From the NCBI GenBank assembly GCA_964370015.1, contig CAYJHD010000005.1:1-61893 (forward strand): DNA of 61,893 nucleotides, given 5' to 3'. The notes under the pieces are model-generated. The model did no database searches. It saw nothing but the letters and a program-made list of their open reading frames with translations, and was not told the origin of the DNA. How positions within the stretch are numbered: position 1 is the stretch's first letter; the number at the start of each line of letters is the position of its first letter. Of this stretch, positions 50,599-59,706 are shown one piece after another. The DNA comes from CAYJAD01 sp964370015 (GTDB taxonomy: Bacteria; Desulfobacterota; Desulfovibrionia; Desulfovibrionales; Desulfovibrionaceae). Made by a program: the position numbers and the translations under genes.

Positions 50599-52470
50599 AT
50601 GCGCAAATTATCCGGATGGCAACAACAAGTTTTATATGTATATATTGTGGCGGTGGGCATATTTCATATGTATACAGCCACCATGGGGTCTTTTGAGGCC
50701 TATTTGCAACGTAGTATACACTTAATGCTTATTTTGCCCCTTACCTATGTCCTTTTCCCCATGCATTCCAAGGCCCCCAAGGACAGAATTCCTTGGTATG
50801 ACGCCTTGTTGGGTTTAATAAGCATGATTCCTGGGGCCTATGGTGTGCTGCAGTATGACTCCATTGTGCACCGCATTCAACAGGTGGACCCTCTCACCGA
50901 TGGGCAGCTCTATTGCGGGGCTTTACTGGTTATCATGCTTCTGGAAGGTTCTCGCCGCGTGGTGGGCTTACCGCTTTCCATCATTGCCGGTCTTTTTGGC
51001 TCTTATATGTATTTTGGCAATGCCATGCCCGGTATCTTAAAGGGGCTTTCTCTTTCTTTTCCGGAAGTTATCGAGCAATTGTTCCTCACCGATGAAGGCA
51101 TTTTCTCCATGCCTTTGGGCGTGTCTGCCACCTTTGTTATTGTATTTCTTATTTTTGGTGGATTTTTGGAAAAAAGCGGCGCAGGCGATTACTTCATGGA
51201 CTTGGCCCGCGCCCTCATGGGCACAAAGCCCGGTGGCCCTGCGCAAATTGCCGTGGTGAGTTCTTGTCTTTTTGGATCCATCAGTGGCTCCGCCGTGGCC
51301 AACGTGTATGGCACGGGTTCCTTCACCATTCCGCTCATGAAGCGCATTGGCTATACGCCCACCTTTGCCGGAGCTGTGGAAGCCGCCGCCAGCACAGGGG
51401 GACAAATCATGCCTCCGGTCATGGGGGCAGGGGCTTTCTTAATGGCATCCTTTTTGGGCGTGCAATTTAAAGAAATCATGATCGGCGCCATTTTGCCGGC
51501 CTTAATGTACTATGGCGCGCTCTTGCTCATGGTGCGTTTAACGGCTTATAGCCAAAATATGCGCGGCTTGAGTCCCGAAGAATTACCCAAATTAAAAGAT
51601 GCCTTAAAGCGCATTTACCTGCTTATCCCCATTGTGGGCGTGGTGGTGGTGCTTCTGGATGGAGCTTCGCCCATGAAGGCCGGTATGTTGGGCATTGTTC
51701 TGTGCTGGCTTGTGGCCTTACCAGACCCCAAACGCCGCATGGGTCCCAAAGCCATCTTAGACGCCATCTACGAAGGCACCAAGACCATACCTCTTGTGTG
51801 TGTGGCTTGCGCCGCCGCCGGCATTGTGCTTGGCTCAGTGGCCTTGACGGGCATTGGCGGTAAATTGGTGGGCTTTGTTATTGCACTGGCAGGGGATACG
51901 CCTTTCTTGGCCTTGGTGCTTATCATGCTGGTCTCCTTGGTGCTTGGCATGGGCTTACCCACCACGGGTGCTTATATTTTGGCTTCTGCCTTGGGCGCAC
52001 CTGTGCTCATTAAGCTTGGCTTTGCACCGCTAGCCGCACATATGTTCGTATTTTATTACGCCATCATATCCAATATCACACCGCCTGTGGCCTTGGCTGC
52101 CTATGCGGCGTCTTCTGTGGCAGGCTCTCCGCCCAATGCCACGGGCTTCCAAGCCATGAAATTGGGTTGCATAGGCTTCCTTGTGCCTTTTGCGTTTTGC
52201 TATGACCCCGGCTTGCTTATGCTTGGGGACACCACCGCCAATGCTTTGGCAGTGGTCAGCGGGCTCTTGGGCGTATTTGCCTTTGGTGCCTTCTGGGTGG
52301 GCTATGCCTATGACAACTTAAATGTGGTTCATCGCGGAGTGTTGGCCTTGGGTGGCATATTGGTATTTACCCCCAATCCCATGGTGCTTGTATTGGGCGC
52401 CGTGGCCATTGGCGGCGTATGGGCCTTATCATGGATGAGGGCAAAGCGTGCCCCGGCGTCCATGGCCTAA
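50599..52470 (+). CDS. TRAP transporter fused permease (4TM + 12TM)
   Basis: 623 residues, highly hydrophobic. The N-terminal four-helix part corresponds to DctQ and the rest to DctM (for example FLIFGGFLEKSGAGDYFMDL, GSISGSAVANVYGTGSFTIP, GGQIMPPVMGAGAFLM and GMGLPTTGAYILAS). Fused permeases normally pair with TAXI binding proteins, as here. It drives sodium- or proton-coupled uptake. ATG 50599 has GAGGGAG upstream; GTG 50593 lies too close to that site. A strong terminator follows. Confidence 0.94.
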   Translation: MRKLSGWQQQVLYVYIVAVGIFHMYTATMGSFEAYLQRSIHLMLILPLTYVLFPMHSKAPKDRIPWYDALLGLISMIPGAYGVLQYDSIVHRIQQVDPLTDGQLYCGALLVIMLLEGSRRVVGLPLSIIAGLFGSYMYFGNAMPGILKGLSLSFPEVIEQLFLTDEGIFSMPLGVSATFVIVFLIFGGFLEKSGAGDYFMDLARALMGTKPGGPAQIAVVSSCLFGSISGSAVANVYGTGSFTIPLMKRIGYTPTFAGAVEAAASTGGQIMPPVMGAGAFLMASFLGVQFKEIMIGAILPALMYYGALLLMVRLTAYSQNMRGLSPEELPKLKDALKRIYLLIPIVGVVVVLLDGASPMKAGMLGIVLCWLVALPDPKRRMGPKAILDAIYEGTKTIPLVCVACAAAGIVLGSVALTGIGGKLVGFVIALAGDTPFLALVLIMLVSLVLGMGLPTTGAYILASALGAPVLIKLGFAPLAAHMFVFYYAIISNITPPVALAAYAASSVAGSPPNATGFQAMKLGCIGFLVPFAFCYDPGLLMLGDTTANALAVVSGLLGVFAFGAFWVGYAYDNLNVVHRGVLALGGILVFTPNPMVLVLGAVAIGGVWALSWMRAKRAPASMA

Positions 52471-52490
52471 ACGCGTATCATAAAAATAGT

Positions 52491-52527
52491 AGCCGTAAGC
52501 TCTGCATGGGGCTTACGGCTTTTTTTT
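52491..52527 (+). terminator. Intrinsic terminator of the TRAP operon
   Basis: Perfect 10-bp stem AGCCGTAAGC (52491-52500) / GCTTACGGCT (52511-52520), then T7. Confidence 0.95.
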
Positions 52528-52795
52528 ACGTGAAGGCCCAGTTGCTTGTGTGCTATGTCCGTGGTATATAAGATGTCTGCGTGAATTGTATGCAGATTGT
52601 ACGCACTTTTAGTGTTATAAACGTGCATGTGTGATGCGATGTTCTTGAAAATCGCTTTCATAATATATTGATATTGTTTATGTGTTTTTTGTTTTAAGGC
52701 TTTGCGTATGCTTCATACATTTGTAAGGCTGTGAATAGTAAAAAACTCGCAAAATGGATTAAAGGTGCTAAGGCACGTAAGGAAAGGAAGTATTC
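52528..52795. other. Promoter region of ftsY
   Basis: AT-rich gap of 268 bases. A small inverted repeat TCTGC / GCAGA lies near 52573-52593. Nothing else recognised. Confidence 0.35.
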
Positions 52796-54730
52796 ATGGG
52801 ATTTTTTTCAGCCATTAAAAAATTTCTTGGCGGTGACAGTAAGGAAGATGCAAATGCTGCCGTTAAGGATAATGAACAGACCACACAACAGGAGCAGAGC
52901 ATTGAGCCGGCGGTTGAGGCAGTTGTAGAAGCCGCACCGGAGCAGGTTGAACCCACCCATACGCAAGAAGAGGCTGTGTCGCTGGAAGAAGCCTCGCCAG
53001 CCAGTGCTGAAGAAAAAGATAGCGAGAGCATGCCCAGCATTGCGTCGGAAGAAGCGCAGATGGCGTCTGAAGCATCAGCATCGGTGGAGCCTATCCATAC
53101 AGACGATGACATTGTGGATGTTGCTGTTACGCAAGTGGATACAAGTATTGCGGAAGAAGAAATTTCGGCACCTAGCGAAGACGATTCTCAAATAGAAGAA
53201 GAGCTTGCGCCCGTTGTTGCCGTTGCGGATGTGACGCCAGAAGAGGCGCCAGAAGTGGCTCCAGAGGCGGTTGAGGCTGCCATACCAGAAGCAGCGGAAG
53301 AAAGTATTCCAGAAGCTGTGGAAGAAGCAGCGCAAGAGGTAGCTCCAGAGCCGAGAGAAGTTCCCGTGGCTCTTGAGGTTCCTGTTGCTCCCGCTGCTCC
53401 CGCTGCTCCCGCTGCTCCCGCTGTCCCTGCGCCTGTTTCTGCGACTCCCGTGGCTCCTGTGGCTCAGGCCGCACAAGAAGTGGCCCCTGCAAAAGTATCC
53501 TACAGCGGCCTTAGCGCAGAAGATCAAGCGGCTTTGTCCCTGTCTTTGCGCTCGGTGGAACCACGATTGTCTGCCTGGCTTGGTGTTGTCACCGAGGGCA
53601 TAAGCGAAGTGAGCCCCTTGCTTTGGCAGCGTTTGCGCTTTTTGTTGGAATCTTTGGAGGCCAAAGAAAGCGAAGCCGAAGCCTTTGTGCAGGATTTTCA
53701 AGGCTGGCTTAATCGCATGGAATACGAGTATGTGGAGGAGTTTCGCTCCGAACTCCAATACCGCCTTGCCTTGGCTTTGGAATTGGAAGACGAAGAAGAT
53801 GAACGTAACCGTCTTTTTGTAAAGCTGAGCGATGGCCTTGCCCGTACCCGTGAGCATTTTACGCGTAAACTGGATGTGCTTTTTGCTTCCCATGGCGCCT
53901 TGGATGCGGCCTTTTGGGAGGAGATGGAAGAGCTGTTCATCATGGCCGATGTGGGATTTGAGTCCAGCATGGAGCTTATTTCTCGTTTGAAGGACGCCGT
54001 GCGCAAGCAAGGCTTAACGGAACCGCAACAATTGCGCGCCGTATTGCAAGAGGAATTATTACAAATATTCCAAATGCAAAAGCGTATTTCTTCCTTCAAT
54101 GCGCCGGAAGTTATCATGATGATTGGCGTCAACGGCGTGGGTAAAACCACCACCATCGCCAAGTTGGCGCATCGCGACCGCATGCAGGGCAAAAAAGTGC
54201 TCATAGCCGCGGCAGATACTTTCAGAGCCGCCGCCACCGAGCAATTGGGCGTGTGGGCAGAGCGCGTGGGCGCAGATTTTCACCGCAAGGAAGCCGGGGC
54301 AGATCCTGCCGCCGTGGCCTATGAGGCCATGGACTTGGCTTTGCGCGGTAATTATGATGTCTTATATGTGGATACGGCAGGCCGCTTGCAAACCAAGGTA
54401 AACCTCATGGAAGAGCTTACCAAGATACGTAATGTCATAGCCAAAAAACATGCCGGTGCGCCGCATAGGTCCATCTTGGTGGTGGATGCCACCACGGGGC
54501 AAAATGCCTTGTCGCAAACGAAGTTATTTAAGGAAGCCGCTGGCATTGATGAAATAATTTTGAGTAAGCTTGATGGGACGGCCAAGGGCGGCGTGGCCAT
54601 TTCTGTGGCTTTACAATTCCAAATCCCCATCACCTATGTGGGGCTTGGTGAAAAGCTTGAAGATTTGCGCCCCTTTAATGGAAAGGATTTTGCATTAGCC
54701 CTATTGGGTGATGCTGTAGCGTCAGAGTAA
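52796..54730 (+). CDS. ftsY: SRP receptor FtsY with long acidic N-terminus
   Basis: 644 residues. The first 340 or so are acidic and low-complexity (Glu/Ala/Pro/Val), including a perfect Ala-Pro-Ala stretch encoded by repeated GCTCCC units near 53389-53430. The C-terminal NG GTPase domain has GVNGVGKTTTIAKLA, DTFRAAATEQL, DTAGRLQTKVNLMEEL and SKLDGTAKGG. It docks ribosome-bound Ffh at the membrane; the acidic region contacts lipids and SecY in relatives. AGGAAG precedes ATG 52796. It is convergent with the MoaE-like gene. Confidence 0.95.
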   Translation: MGFFSAIKKFLGGDSKEDANAAVKDNEQTTQQEQSIEPAVEAVVEAAPEQVEPTHTQEEAVSLEEASPASAEEKDSESMPSIASEEAQMASEASASVEPIHTDDDIVDVAVTQVDTSIAEEEISAPSEDDSQIEEELAPVVAVADVTPEEAPEVAPEAVEAAIPEAAEESIPEAVEEAAQEVAPEPREVPVALEVPVAPAAPAAPAAPAVPAPVSATPVAPVAQAAQEVAPAKVSYSGLSAEDQAALSLSLRSVEPRLSAWLGVVTEGISEVSPLLWQRLRFLLESLEAKESEAEAFVQDFQGWLNRMEYEYVEEFRSELQYRLALALELEDEEDERNRLFVKLSDGLARTREHFTRKLDVLFASHGALDAAFWEEMEELFIMADVGFESSMELISRLKDAVRKQGLTEPQQLRAVLQEELLQIFQMQKRISSFNAPEVIMMIGVNGVGKTTTIAKLAHRDRMQGKKVLIAAADTFRAAATEQLGVWAERVGADFHRKEAGADPAAVAYEAMDLALRGNYDVLYVDTAGRLQTKVNLMEELTKIRNVIAKKHAGAPHRSILVVDATTGQNALSQTKLFKEAAGIDEIILSKLDGTAKGGVAISVALQFQIPITYVGLGEKLEDLRPFNGKDFALALLGDAVASE

Positions 54731-54761
54731 TGACGAAAACCACGAAAAAAGGCTTTTTTGC

Positions 54762-54785
54762 GGGGAAAGGGCAAGCCCCTTCCCC
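54762..54785. terminator. Hairpin between convergent ftsY and MoaE-like genes
   Basis: Stem 54762-54771 / 54776-54785 (GGGGAA, mismatch, GGG against CCC, TTCCCC), loop CAAG. Weak T-richness outside. Confidence 0.6.
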
Positions 54786-54794
54786 CATGATGGA

Positions 54795-55160
54795 TTAAGA
54801 GATAAAGTGTTCCTGCTTGGAAACGCCTTCAGATTTGATGCGATCAAGCAGTTCTGCAAAGGTGGCCTTTACATTTTCGCGAATGTCGCCGGCCACAATG
54901 AGAAAGAGTACGTCATCGCCGGGTTTGAATTCGCCTTCCAAGGCGTCCCATTCAATGGCGAAAATGCCAGGACGTTGTTCCATTTCTTGACAAATTTCGC
55001 GAATTTTGTCTTTGTCTTGGCGAATGGTGATGGAAGATACGCCTTGATGGTCTTTGCGAGACCAGCTACGCACCACACCGTTGTGAATGAGCATCATGCC
55101 CACATTGTCGGAAAAACCGGGGCGTTGTTTTAGTTCTGCAAGTGCTTTATTAATATCCAT
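54795..55160 (-). CDS. MoaE-like molybdopterin synthase family protein
   Basis: 121 residues. The pattern matches molybdopterin synthase catalytic subunits: an early GVVRS turn, a middle strand with FAIEWDALEGEFKPGDDVLFL corresponding to the HR-G-x-L-x-x-GD region, and VAGDIRENVKATFAELLDRIKSE near the end with a Lys where the active-site Lys lies. The usual final PIWKKE motif is changed to VSKQE. It may be a true MoaE or a paralogue. GGAG precedes ATG 55160. It is divergent from the 914-residue gene. The tungstate importer elsewhere in the window suits cofactor synthesis. Confidence 0.7.
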   Translation of the reverse strand: MDINKALAELKQRPGFSDNVGMMLIHNGVVRSWSRKDHQGVSSITIRQDKDKIREICQEMEQRPGIFAIEWDALEGEFKPGDDVLFLIVAGDIRENVKATFAELLDRIKSEGVSKQEHFIS

Positions 55161-55190
55161 AAGAGCTCCTTTTTTTTATGAGGTATACCG

Positions 55191-57935
55191 ATGGCTGTTT
55201 TTTGCGATCTTTTAGCCAAGCTGCCCAAGAGTACAGAAACTCGCATGAGTACGCAAGGTTATGTTTTGTGGTTTTCTTGGCAAAACGACCTTGATCCTGT
55301 CATAAATCAAACGCTACAAAACTATGGCGGCATGTTTATTGAGTCAGACTTCGAGCAATCCGCTTGGTTTTTCTTTAATAAAGACGTGTTCCTAGCTTTG
55401 GCGCGTCTTTCTGTGTGGGCTCGTTTTAATCCTCTCACGGCATCGGTTCAACTTCTACGTGGTCGCTTACAATTTGGTTTGCGTCAAGAAATTTCCATCA
55501 GTTTGGAATCTAAGCTGGAAGAGCAAGAAATGTTCCCCGGCAAGAGTTTCGAAATAGAAATCCACTCCAAATCCATGGAAGGGGATACCAATTTCCCTGG
55601 CATTACCTTCATTAAATCGCCCTTGAAGCAAGGTATGGCCATTGCCGAATGGTTCACCATCGATGCAGATACGCGCTTGCCGTATACTTCGTCCTTGGGC
55701 TGGTATGGCATATGGCGACCCTTGGGTAATCCCTTGGACCCGGCTTTTCAAAAAGCTTGGCCACATATGCAGCAATTGCTCATTAATACCTTAAAATCCC
55801 ATAAGTTAAAATTCATCTTACAAGATGATTTTATCATGTTTTCACTGGATAACCTTTTGCTTATGCGTGCGTGGCTACGCGAAGCCTTGGGCCGTGTGGA
55901 TGAGATAAAAAATACTAAACCAGAGCATTTTTGGCCTTTTTTAACGGTTATCATTGACCGTAAGGGTATGAACTTCAACGGGGATTTATACAAAAAAGTG
56001 GGCCTGCAATGGTCTCGCTTAAGCCCAGACAATCCCTATATGAGCTATCGCACAGCCTATCTTTTGGGTGAAGGTTTTGAAGTGCGTGATATTCGTTTTT
56101 CCAACAATCACACTTCCATGGATGCATGGTGCATTGTGGCCCTTGGAGAAATTGCCGCCGGCACGCCAGCCATTCCGGTCATCATGGCAGGTCAGCTCAT
56201 TTCCGATGATCCCCCATGCTTTTTTTGCGGCATAAATACCCATAAGGTGCAAGATTGCCCCACGCTAAAGATGTCTTCCGATGCGTGCGAAGCTTCCGGT
56301 AAAGCGGCTAGCATGGATTTGGACGCCATCAATAATGCCTTTAGAGCCATAGAAAATAGTGCCGATGAAGAGGGTGACATCCCCTATGATGCTATTTTTG
56401 CCAAGGGCGATGAAAGGGCAAACTTGCTCAAAGCCATTTTTGAGATAAATTTCTACTCGCAAGTGCGTGCCATGCCCTTCATGTGGATTACCAAGGGATC
56501 TGGCATTGGTAAGGTGCGCGATCAATCGGATTTACAGCGCGATGAACACGTGGTGTGGGATATTTTTGATAAATTTGACAAGATTTCCGGTGGGCCCTTG
56601 GGGGGGCTTATCCCAGAATTGCTCGAACTCATAACGCGTAATCCGCGCGAGATGCGTCTACGTAACCTTTTGGGCTTCATGTATGTGTACATGGGGGATT
56701 ACGTCAAGGCGCATACGGCTTTTAAGGAAGCCGCCACCCTCACGGGCGTCCCTGCATTGCAGGCATGGAATGAATATTTACAAGCCCGCATGGCTGAGGT
56801 GCAAGAACAATATCTTGACGCCATAGCGCAATATGGGCAAATTCAGCGCGTGATGCCTCAGTGGAAATCCATCGATTATAGGCGCATAGTTTGTAAGGTA
56901 AAGATGGGCTTTGTGGAGCAAGAGTTGACCGGCATTACCAAGTTGGTACAAGAAGATATGTACTATTTTAACCGATTTTTGCTGGATCCGGAGCTTGGGC
57001 GCGGTCGCTTGATGATTTTGACCCATTTGTATCCCATATGGAAGGATGCTGAGCAACGTGCCGATGTGGAAGCCAAAAAAGCCGGCTTGCTCAAGGAAAA
57101 GATAGGGCTATGGTTTCCGCCAACGCATCCCAACTATATGATGATGCAGAATTTAATCAATGATTTGATGCAAATTGCCAATACCAAGAACTATATAACG
57201 TTCTTAGAGGTGATTAAGCAACGCCCCGACTTGGAAAAGAAAATTGATGAGGTCATTCAGCGCCAAGTGGAAGATTTGCAAGCGCGCTATAAATTCTATT
57301 TGGCCGAATTGCAAAAGGTACGAGACGAGGCGGCGTGGTTTCCCTTCCCCAAATTGCTAAAAGATTTTAGCGATGAATTTAACCAAGCTGCCAGTGTGCT
57401 CAATTGGGCCTTTGGGAGTAATTTTCAGGAAGCGGAAAACTTTCAAAAGGCGCAATCCAATATAAAAGAGGTGGAGGATTTGTTGCGCGGCTTAAAAAGG
57501 CGTTTAAAAACCCTACGAGCCTTGCGCGACGGTACGCTCTTTGGCATGACCTTCATTAAAACCTTCATATGGATAGAAGGCATAGGCTTGCTGTTATCAT
57601 TTATTCTGGTGCCTGCCATTGTGCTTTTTGGGCATGAGGTGGGGCTGGGCTGGTTGCGCGAGGTGTTAGCTTCGCAGCAATGGCAAATTCAAAAGGTGCT
57701 TGTGGGTATTATTACCGTGGTTTCCTTTGGCCTTGCCATGTTGCGCTCCACGGTGACCTTTGAAAGGCAGCGCGATAAATTCTTGGATCAAGCCAAAGAA
57801 CAAAGAGAACGCATGCAAGAAGAAAGGCTCAATAAGATTCGTAAAAAAAGACAAGCTGAGGCTGAATATAACGCCAAAAGACGTAAGGAACTGCAAGAAA
57901 GAGAATTACGTCGCAAGCTTGAAGAAAATAGATAA
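55191..57935 (+). CDS. Large membrane TPR protein with a CCHC zinc knuckle
   Basis: 914 residues, not assigned to a known family. There is no signal peptide; the N-terminal half (about 1-335) is alpha/beta without recognised domain. A perfect CX2CX4HX4C zinc knuckle spans Cys 343 to Cys 356 (CFFCGINTHKVQDC). TPR-like helices follow (about 480-600, LLGFMYVYMGDYVKAHTAF). Two transmembrane helices lie at about 785-815 and 832-858, and the end is a highly charged Arg/Glu/Lys coiled coil. The protein should be membrane-bound with its large N-terminus in the cytoplasm. GAGG precedes ATG 55191. asnS follows by 23 bases, probably on the same transcript. Confidence 0.75.
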   Translation: MAVFCDLLAKLPKSTETRMSTQGYVLWFSWQNDLDPVINQTLQNYGGMFIESDFEQSAWFFFNKDVFLALARLSVWARFNPLTASVQLLRGRLQFGLRQEISISLESKLEEQEMFPGKSFEIEIHSKSMEGDTNFPGITFIKSPLKQGMAIAEWFTIDADTRLPYTSSLGWYGIWRPLGNPLDPAFQKAWPHMQQLLINTLKSHKLKFILQDDFIMFSLDNLLLMRAWLREALGRVDEIKNTKPEHFWPFLTVIIDRKGMNFNGDLYKKVGLQWSRLSPDNPYMSYRTAYLLGEGFEVRDIRFSNNHTSMDAWCIVALGEIAAGTPAIPVIMAGQLISDDPPCFFCGINTHKVQDCPTLKMSSDACEASGKAASMDLDAINNAFRAIENSADEEGDIPYDAIFAKGDERANLLKAIFEINFYSQVRAMPFMWITKGSGIGKVRDQSDLQRDEHVVWDIFDKFDKISGGPLGGLIPELLELITRNPREMRLRNLLGFMYVYMGDYVKAHTAFKEAATLTGVPALQAWNEYLQARMAEVQEQYLDAIAQYGQIQRVMPQWKSIDYRRIVCKVKMGFVEQELTGITKLVQEDMYYFNRFLLDPELGRGRLMILTHLYPIWKDAEQRADVEAKKAGLLKEKIGLWFPPTHPNYMMMQNLINDLMQIANTKNYITFLEVIKQRPDLEKKIDEVIQRQVEDLQARYKFYLAELQKVRDEAAWFPFPKLLKDFSDEFNQAASVLNWAFGSNFQEAENFQKAQSNIKEVEDLLRGLKRRLKTLRALRDGTLFGMTFIKTFIWIEGIGLLLSFILVPAIVLFGHEVGLGWLREVLASQQWQIQKVLVGIITVVSFGLAMLRSTVTFERQRDKFLDQAKEQRERMQEERLNKIRKKRQAEAEYNAKRRKELQERELRRKLEENR

Positions 57936-57958
57936 AACACAGATAAAAAAGGATATAC

Positions 57959-59323
57959 ATGAAAGCTTTACGTATATGTGCAGCTCTGTCTGCTGCTGCG
58001 CCCATGGATGAATTGGTGATTAATGGTTGGGTGCGTACCCGCCGTGACGCCAAAGGTTTTTCGTTTTTAGAATTGAACGATGGCTCTTGTTTAGCCAATA
58101 TACAATGCATTGTGGATGAAGGCACAGATGCCTATGCCGCCATGGGGCAGGTGAACACCGGCGCCGCGGTGCGCATTAAGGGTGCTCTTGTGGCCTCCTT
58201 GGGTAAGGGGCAAAGTTTCGAAGTGCGCGCCCAAGAGCTCACGGTGTATGGTCTTGCCGATCAAGAAACCTTCCCCTTGCAAAAAAAGCGTCACTCTGAT
58301 GAATTTTTGCGTACCATTGCCCATTTACGTTCGCGTACCAATAAATATGGTGCAGCATTTCGCATTCGCTCAGAAGCAGCCATGGCTGTGCACGATTATT
58401 TCCGTAAAGAGGGCTTTTACCATGTACACACCCCCATTTTAACCGGTTCCGATTGCGAAGGTGCGGGGGAAATGTTCCGCGTGAGCAATATGCCCCTTGG
58501 TGAAAAGGATTTGAGCAAGGACTTTTTTGGCAAAGAGTGCAATCTCACCGTGTCCGGACAGTTGGAAGCCGAAGCCATGGCCTTGGGTCTTGGCCGTGTG
58601 TATACCTTTGGCCCCACCTTCCGTGCGGAGAACTCCAATACGCCGCGCCACGCCGCAGAGTTTTGGATGATTGAGCCAGAAATGGCCTTTGCAGATTTGC
58701 AAGATGATATGGATCTTGGCGAAGGTCTTACCTGCCACGTCATTGAGCATGTGCTGAGCAAATGCCATGACGATGTGCAGTTGTTTAATAAATTTGTGGA
58801 TACAGAGCTTGTGCAACGCCTGCAAGCCATGCTGAGCAAGCCTTTTGCCCGTGTATCTTACACAGAAGCTGTGGAAATTTTGCAAAAATGCGGGAAGACC
58901 TTTGAATTTCCCGTGGCCTTTGGTACCGATTTGCAAACGGAACATGAACGCTATTTGGCCGAAGAGCATTATAAGCATCCCGTCATTGTGTATGATTATC
59001 CTAAAGAAATTAAGGCTTTTTATATGCGCCTCAATGACGATAATAAAACCGTGGCGGCCATGGACCTTTTGGTGCCGCGCATAGGTGAGCTCATCGGTGG
59101 TTCTCAGCGTGAAGAGCGTTTGGACGTGCTGGAAAAGCGCATCCTAGATATGGGCCAAAAATTAGAAGACTTTTGGTGGTATTTGGATTTACGCCGCTTT
59201 GGCTCCGTGCCTCATGCCGGTTTTGGTTTAGGCTTTGAACGTTTACTCATGCTTCTCACCGGCATAAGCAATATTCGCGATGTGATTCCCTTCCCCCGCA
59301 CACCGGGTAATTTGGAATTTTAA
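57959..59323 (+). CDS. asnS: Asparaginyl-tRNA synthetase
   Basis: 454 residues, a class-II synthetase. N-terminal OB-fold anticodon-binding domain (VINGWVRTRRDAKGFSFLEL), motif 2 region FRAENSNTPRHAAEF, and motif 3 GFGLGFERLLML. Asn rather than Asp specificity is suggested by the family-typical KGAL and HTPILTGSDCEGAG segments. AAAGGA precedes ATG 57959. Downstream lies half a terminator (59328-59341) and then repeat R3. Confidence 0.95.
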   Translation: MKALRICAALSAAAPMDELVINGWVRTRRDAKGFSFLELNDGSCLANIQCIVDEGTDAYAAMGQVNTGAAVRIKGALVASLGKGQSFEVRAQELTVYGLADQETFPLQKKRHSDEFLRTIAHLRSRTNKYGAAFRIRSEAAMAVHDYFRKEGFYHVHTPILTGSDCEGAGEMFRVSNMPLGEKDLSKDFFGKECNLTVSGQLEAEAMALGLGRVYTFGPTFRAENSNTPRHAAEFWMIEPEMAFADLQDDMDLGEGLTCHVIEHVLSKCHDDVQLFNKFVDTELVQRLQAMLSKPFARVSYTEAVEILQKCGKTFEFPVAFGTDLQTEHERYLAEEHYKHPVIVYDYPKEIKAFYMRLNDDNKTVAAMDLLVPRIGELIGGSQREERLDVLEKRILDMGQKLEDFWWYLDLRRFGSVPHAGFGLGFERLLMLLTGISNIRDVIPFPRTPGNLEF

Positions 59324-59327
59324 TATG

Positions 59328-59341
59328 AGGAGCCGCAAGGC
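59328..59341 (+). repeat. 14-base direct repeat, left copy
   Basis: AGGAGCCGCAAGGC, identical to 59657-59670 where it forms the asnS terminator. This left copy lacks the closing arm and T-run. The two copies bracket R3. Confidence 0.8.
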
Positions 59342-59361
59342 ATTTCAGAGTGCTGACAAAG

Positions 59362-59541
59362 TCTACTGGGAGGAAACCTTTTTTGAAAAAAAGGTTCTCC
59401 CCCCAGACCCGTTTCACTCTCTATTCCCGTAAGGCTCGCAAACTCGCCAACGGGAACGCTGCGCGCCCTTTGGGTAGGCCCTTCCAAAAAACTTTAATTG
59501 CGGCCTATGTTTATCTTTGAATGTACACTCTCGACGCAATG
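59362..59541 (-). repeat. Family-R intergenic repeat, copy R3 (full length)
   Basis: 180 bases aligning with R1 in reverse orientation, with the CTGGGAGG...CTCCCCCCAG hairpin nearest asnS and the CGCAATG end distal. Like R1 and R2 it is 3' of a gene and in the same relative orientation. Confidence 0.85.
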
Positions 59542-59656
59542 CAATTTTTAAAATAATGCTTTATTTGTAATTCATTTGAGGCGTTCATTGAAAAGTTGAA
59601 GTTTAATTCGTAAAAATAAAAATCAAATTTTTGCCCTAGGGCGTGTCATTCAAAGC

Positions 59657-59680
59657 AGGAGCCGCAAGGCTCCTTTTTTT
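59657..59680 (+). terminator. Intact asnS terminator
   Basis: AGGAGCC (59657-59663), GCAA, GGCTCCT (59668-59674), then T6. It ends one base before the sigma-54 promoter. Confidence 0.9.
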
Positions 59681-59696
59681 TGGCACGTACTTTGCT
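59681..59696 (+). promoter_or_regulatory. Consensus sigma-54 promoter
   Basis: TGGCACG-TACT-TTGCT, an exact match to the sigma-54 consensus TGGCACG-N4-TTGCW with GG and GC ten bases apart. Transcription is expected to begin near 59707. No protein gene follows for almost 600 bases on this strand. Confidence 0.85.
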
Positions 59697-59706
59697 ATAG
59701 TTAAAG

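Noticed and set aside
52467..52661. 64-codon open frame on the minus strand after the TRAP operon
   Set aside because: It overlaps the terminator, has no ribosome site and no recognisable features.
53075..54010. 311-codon open frame antisense to ftsY
   Set aside because: It is a shadow of the Glu/Ala-rich coding sequence; codon composition and lack of a start site argue against it.
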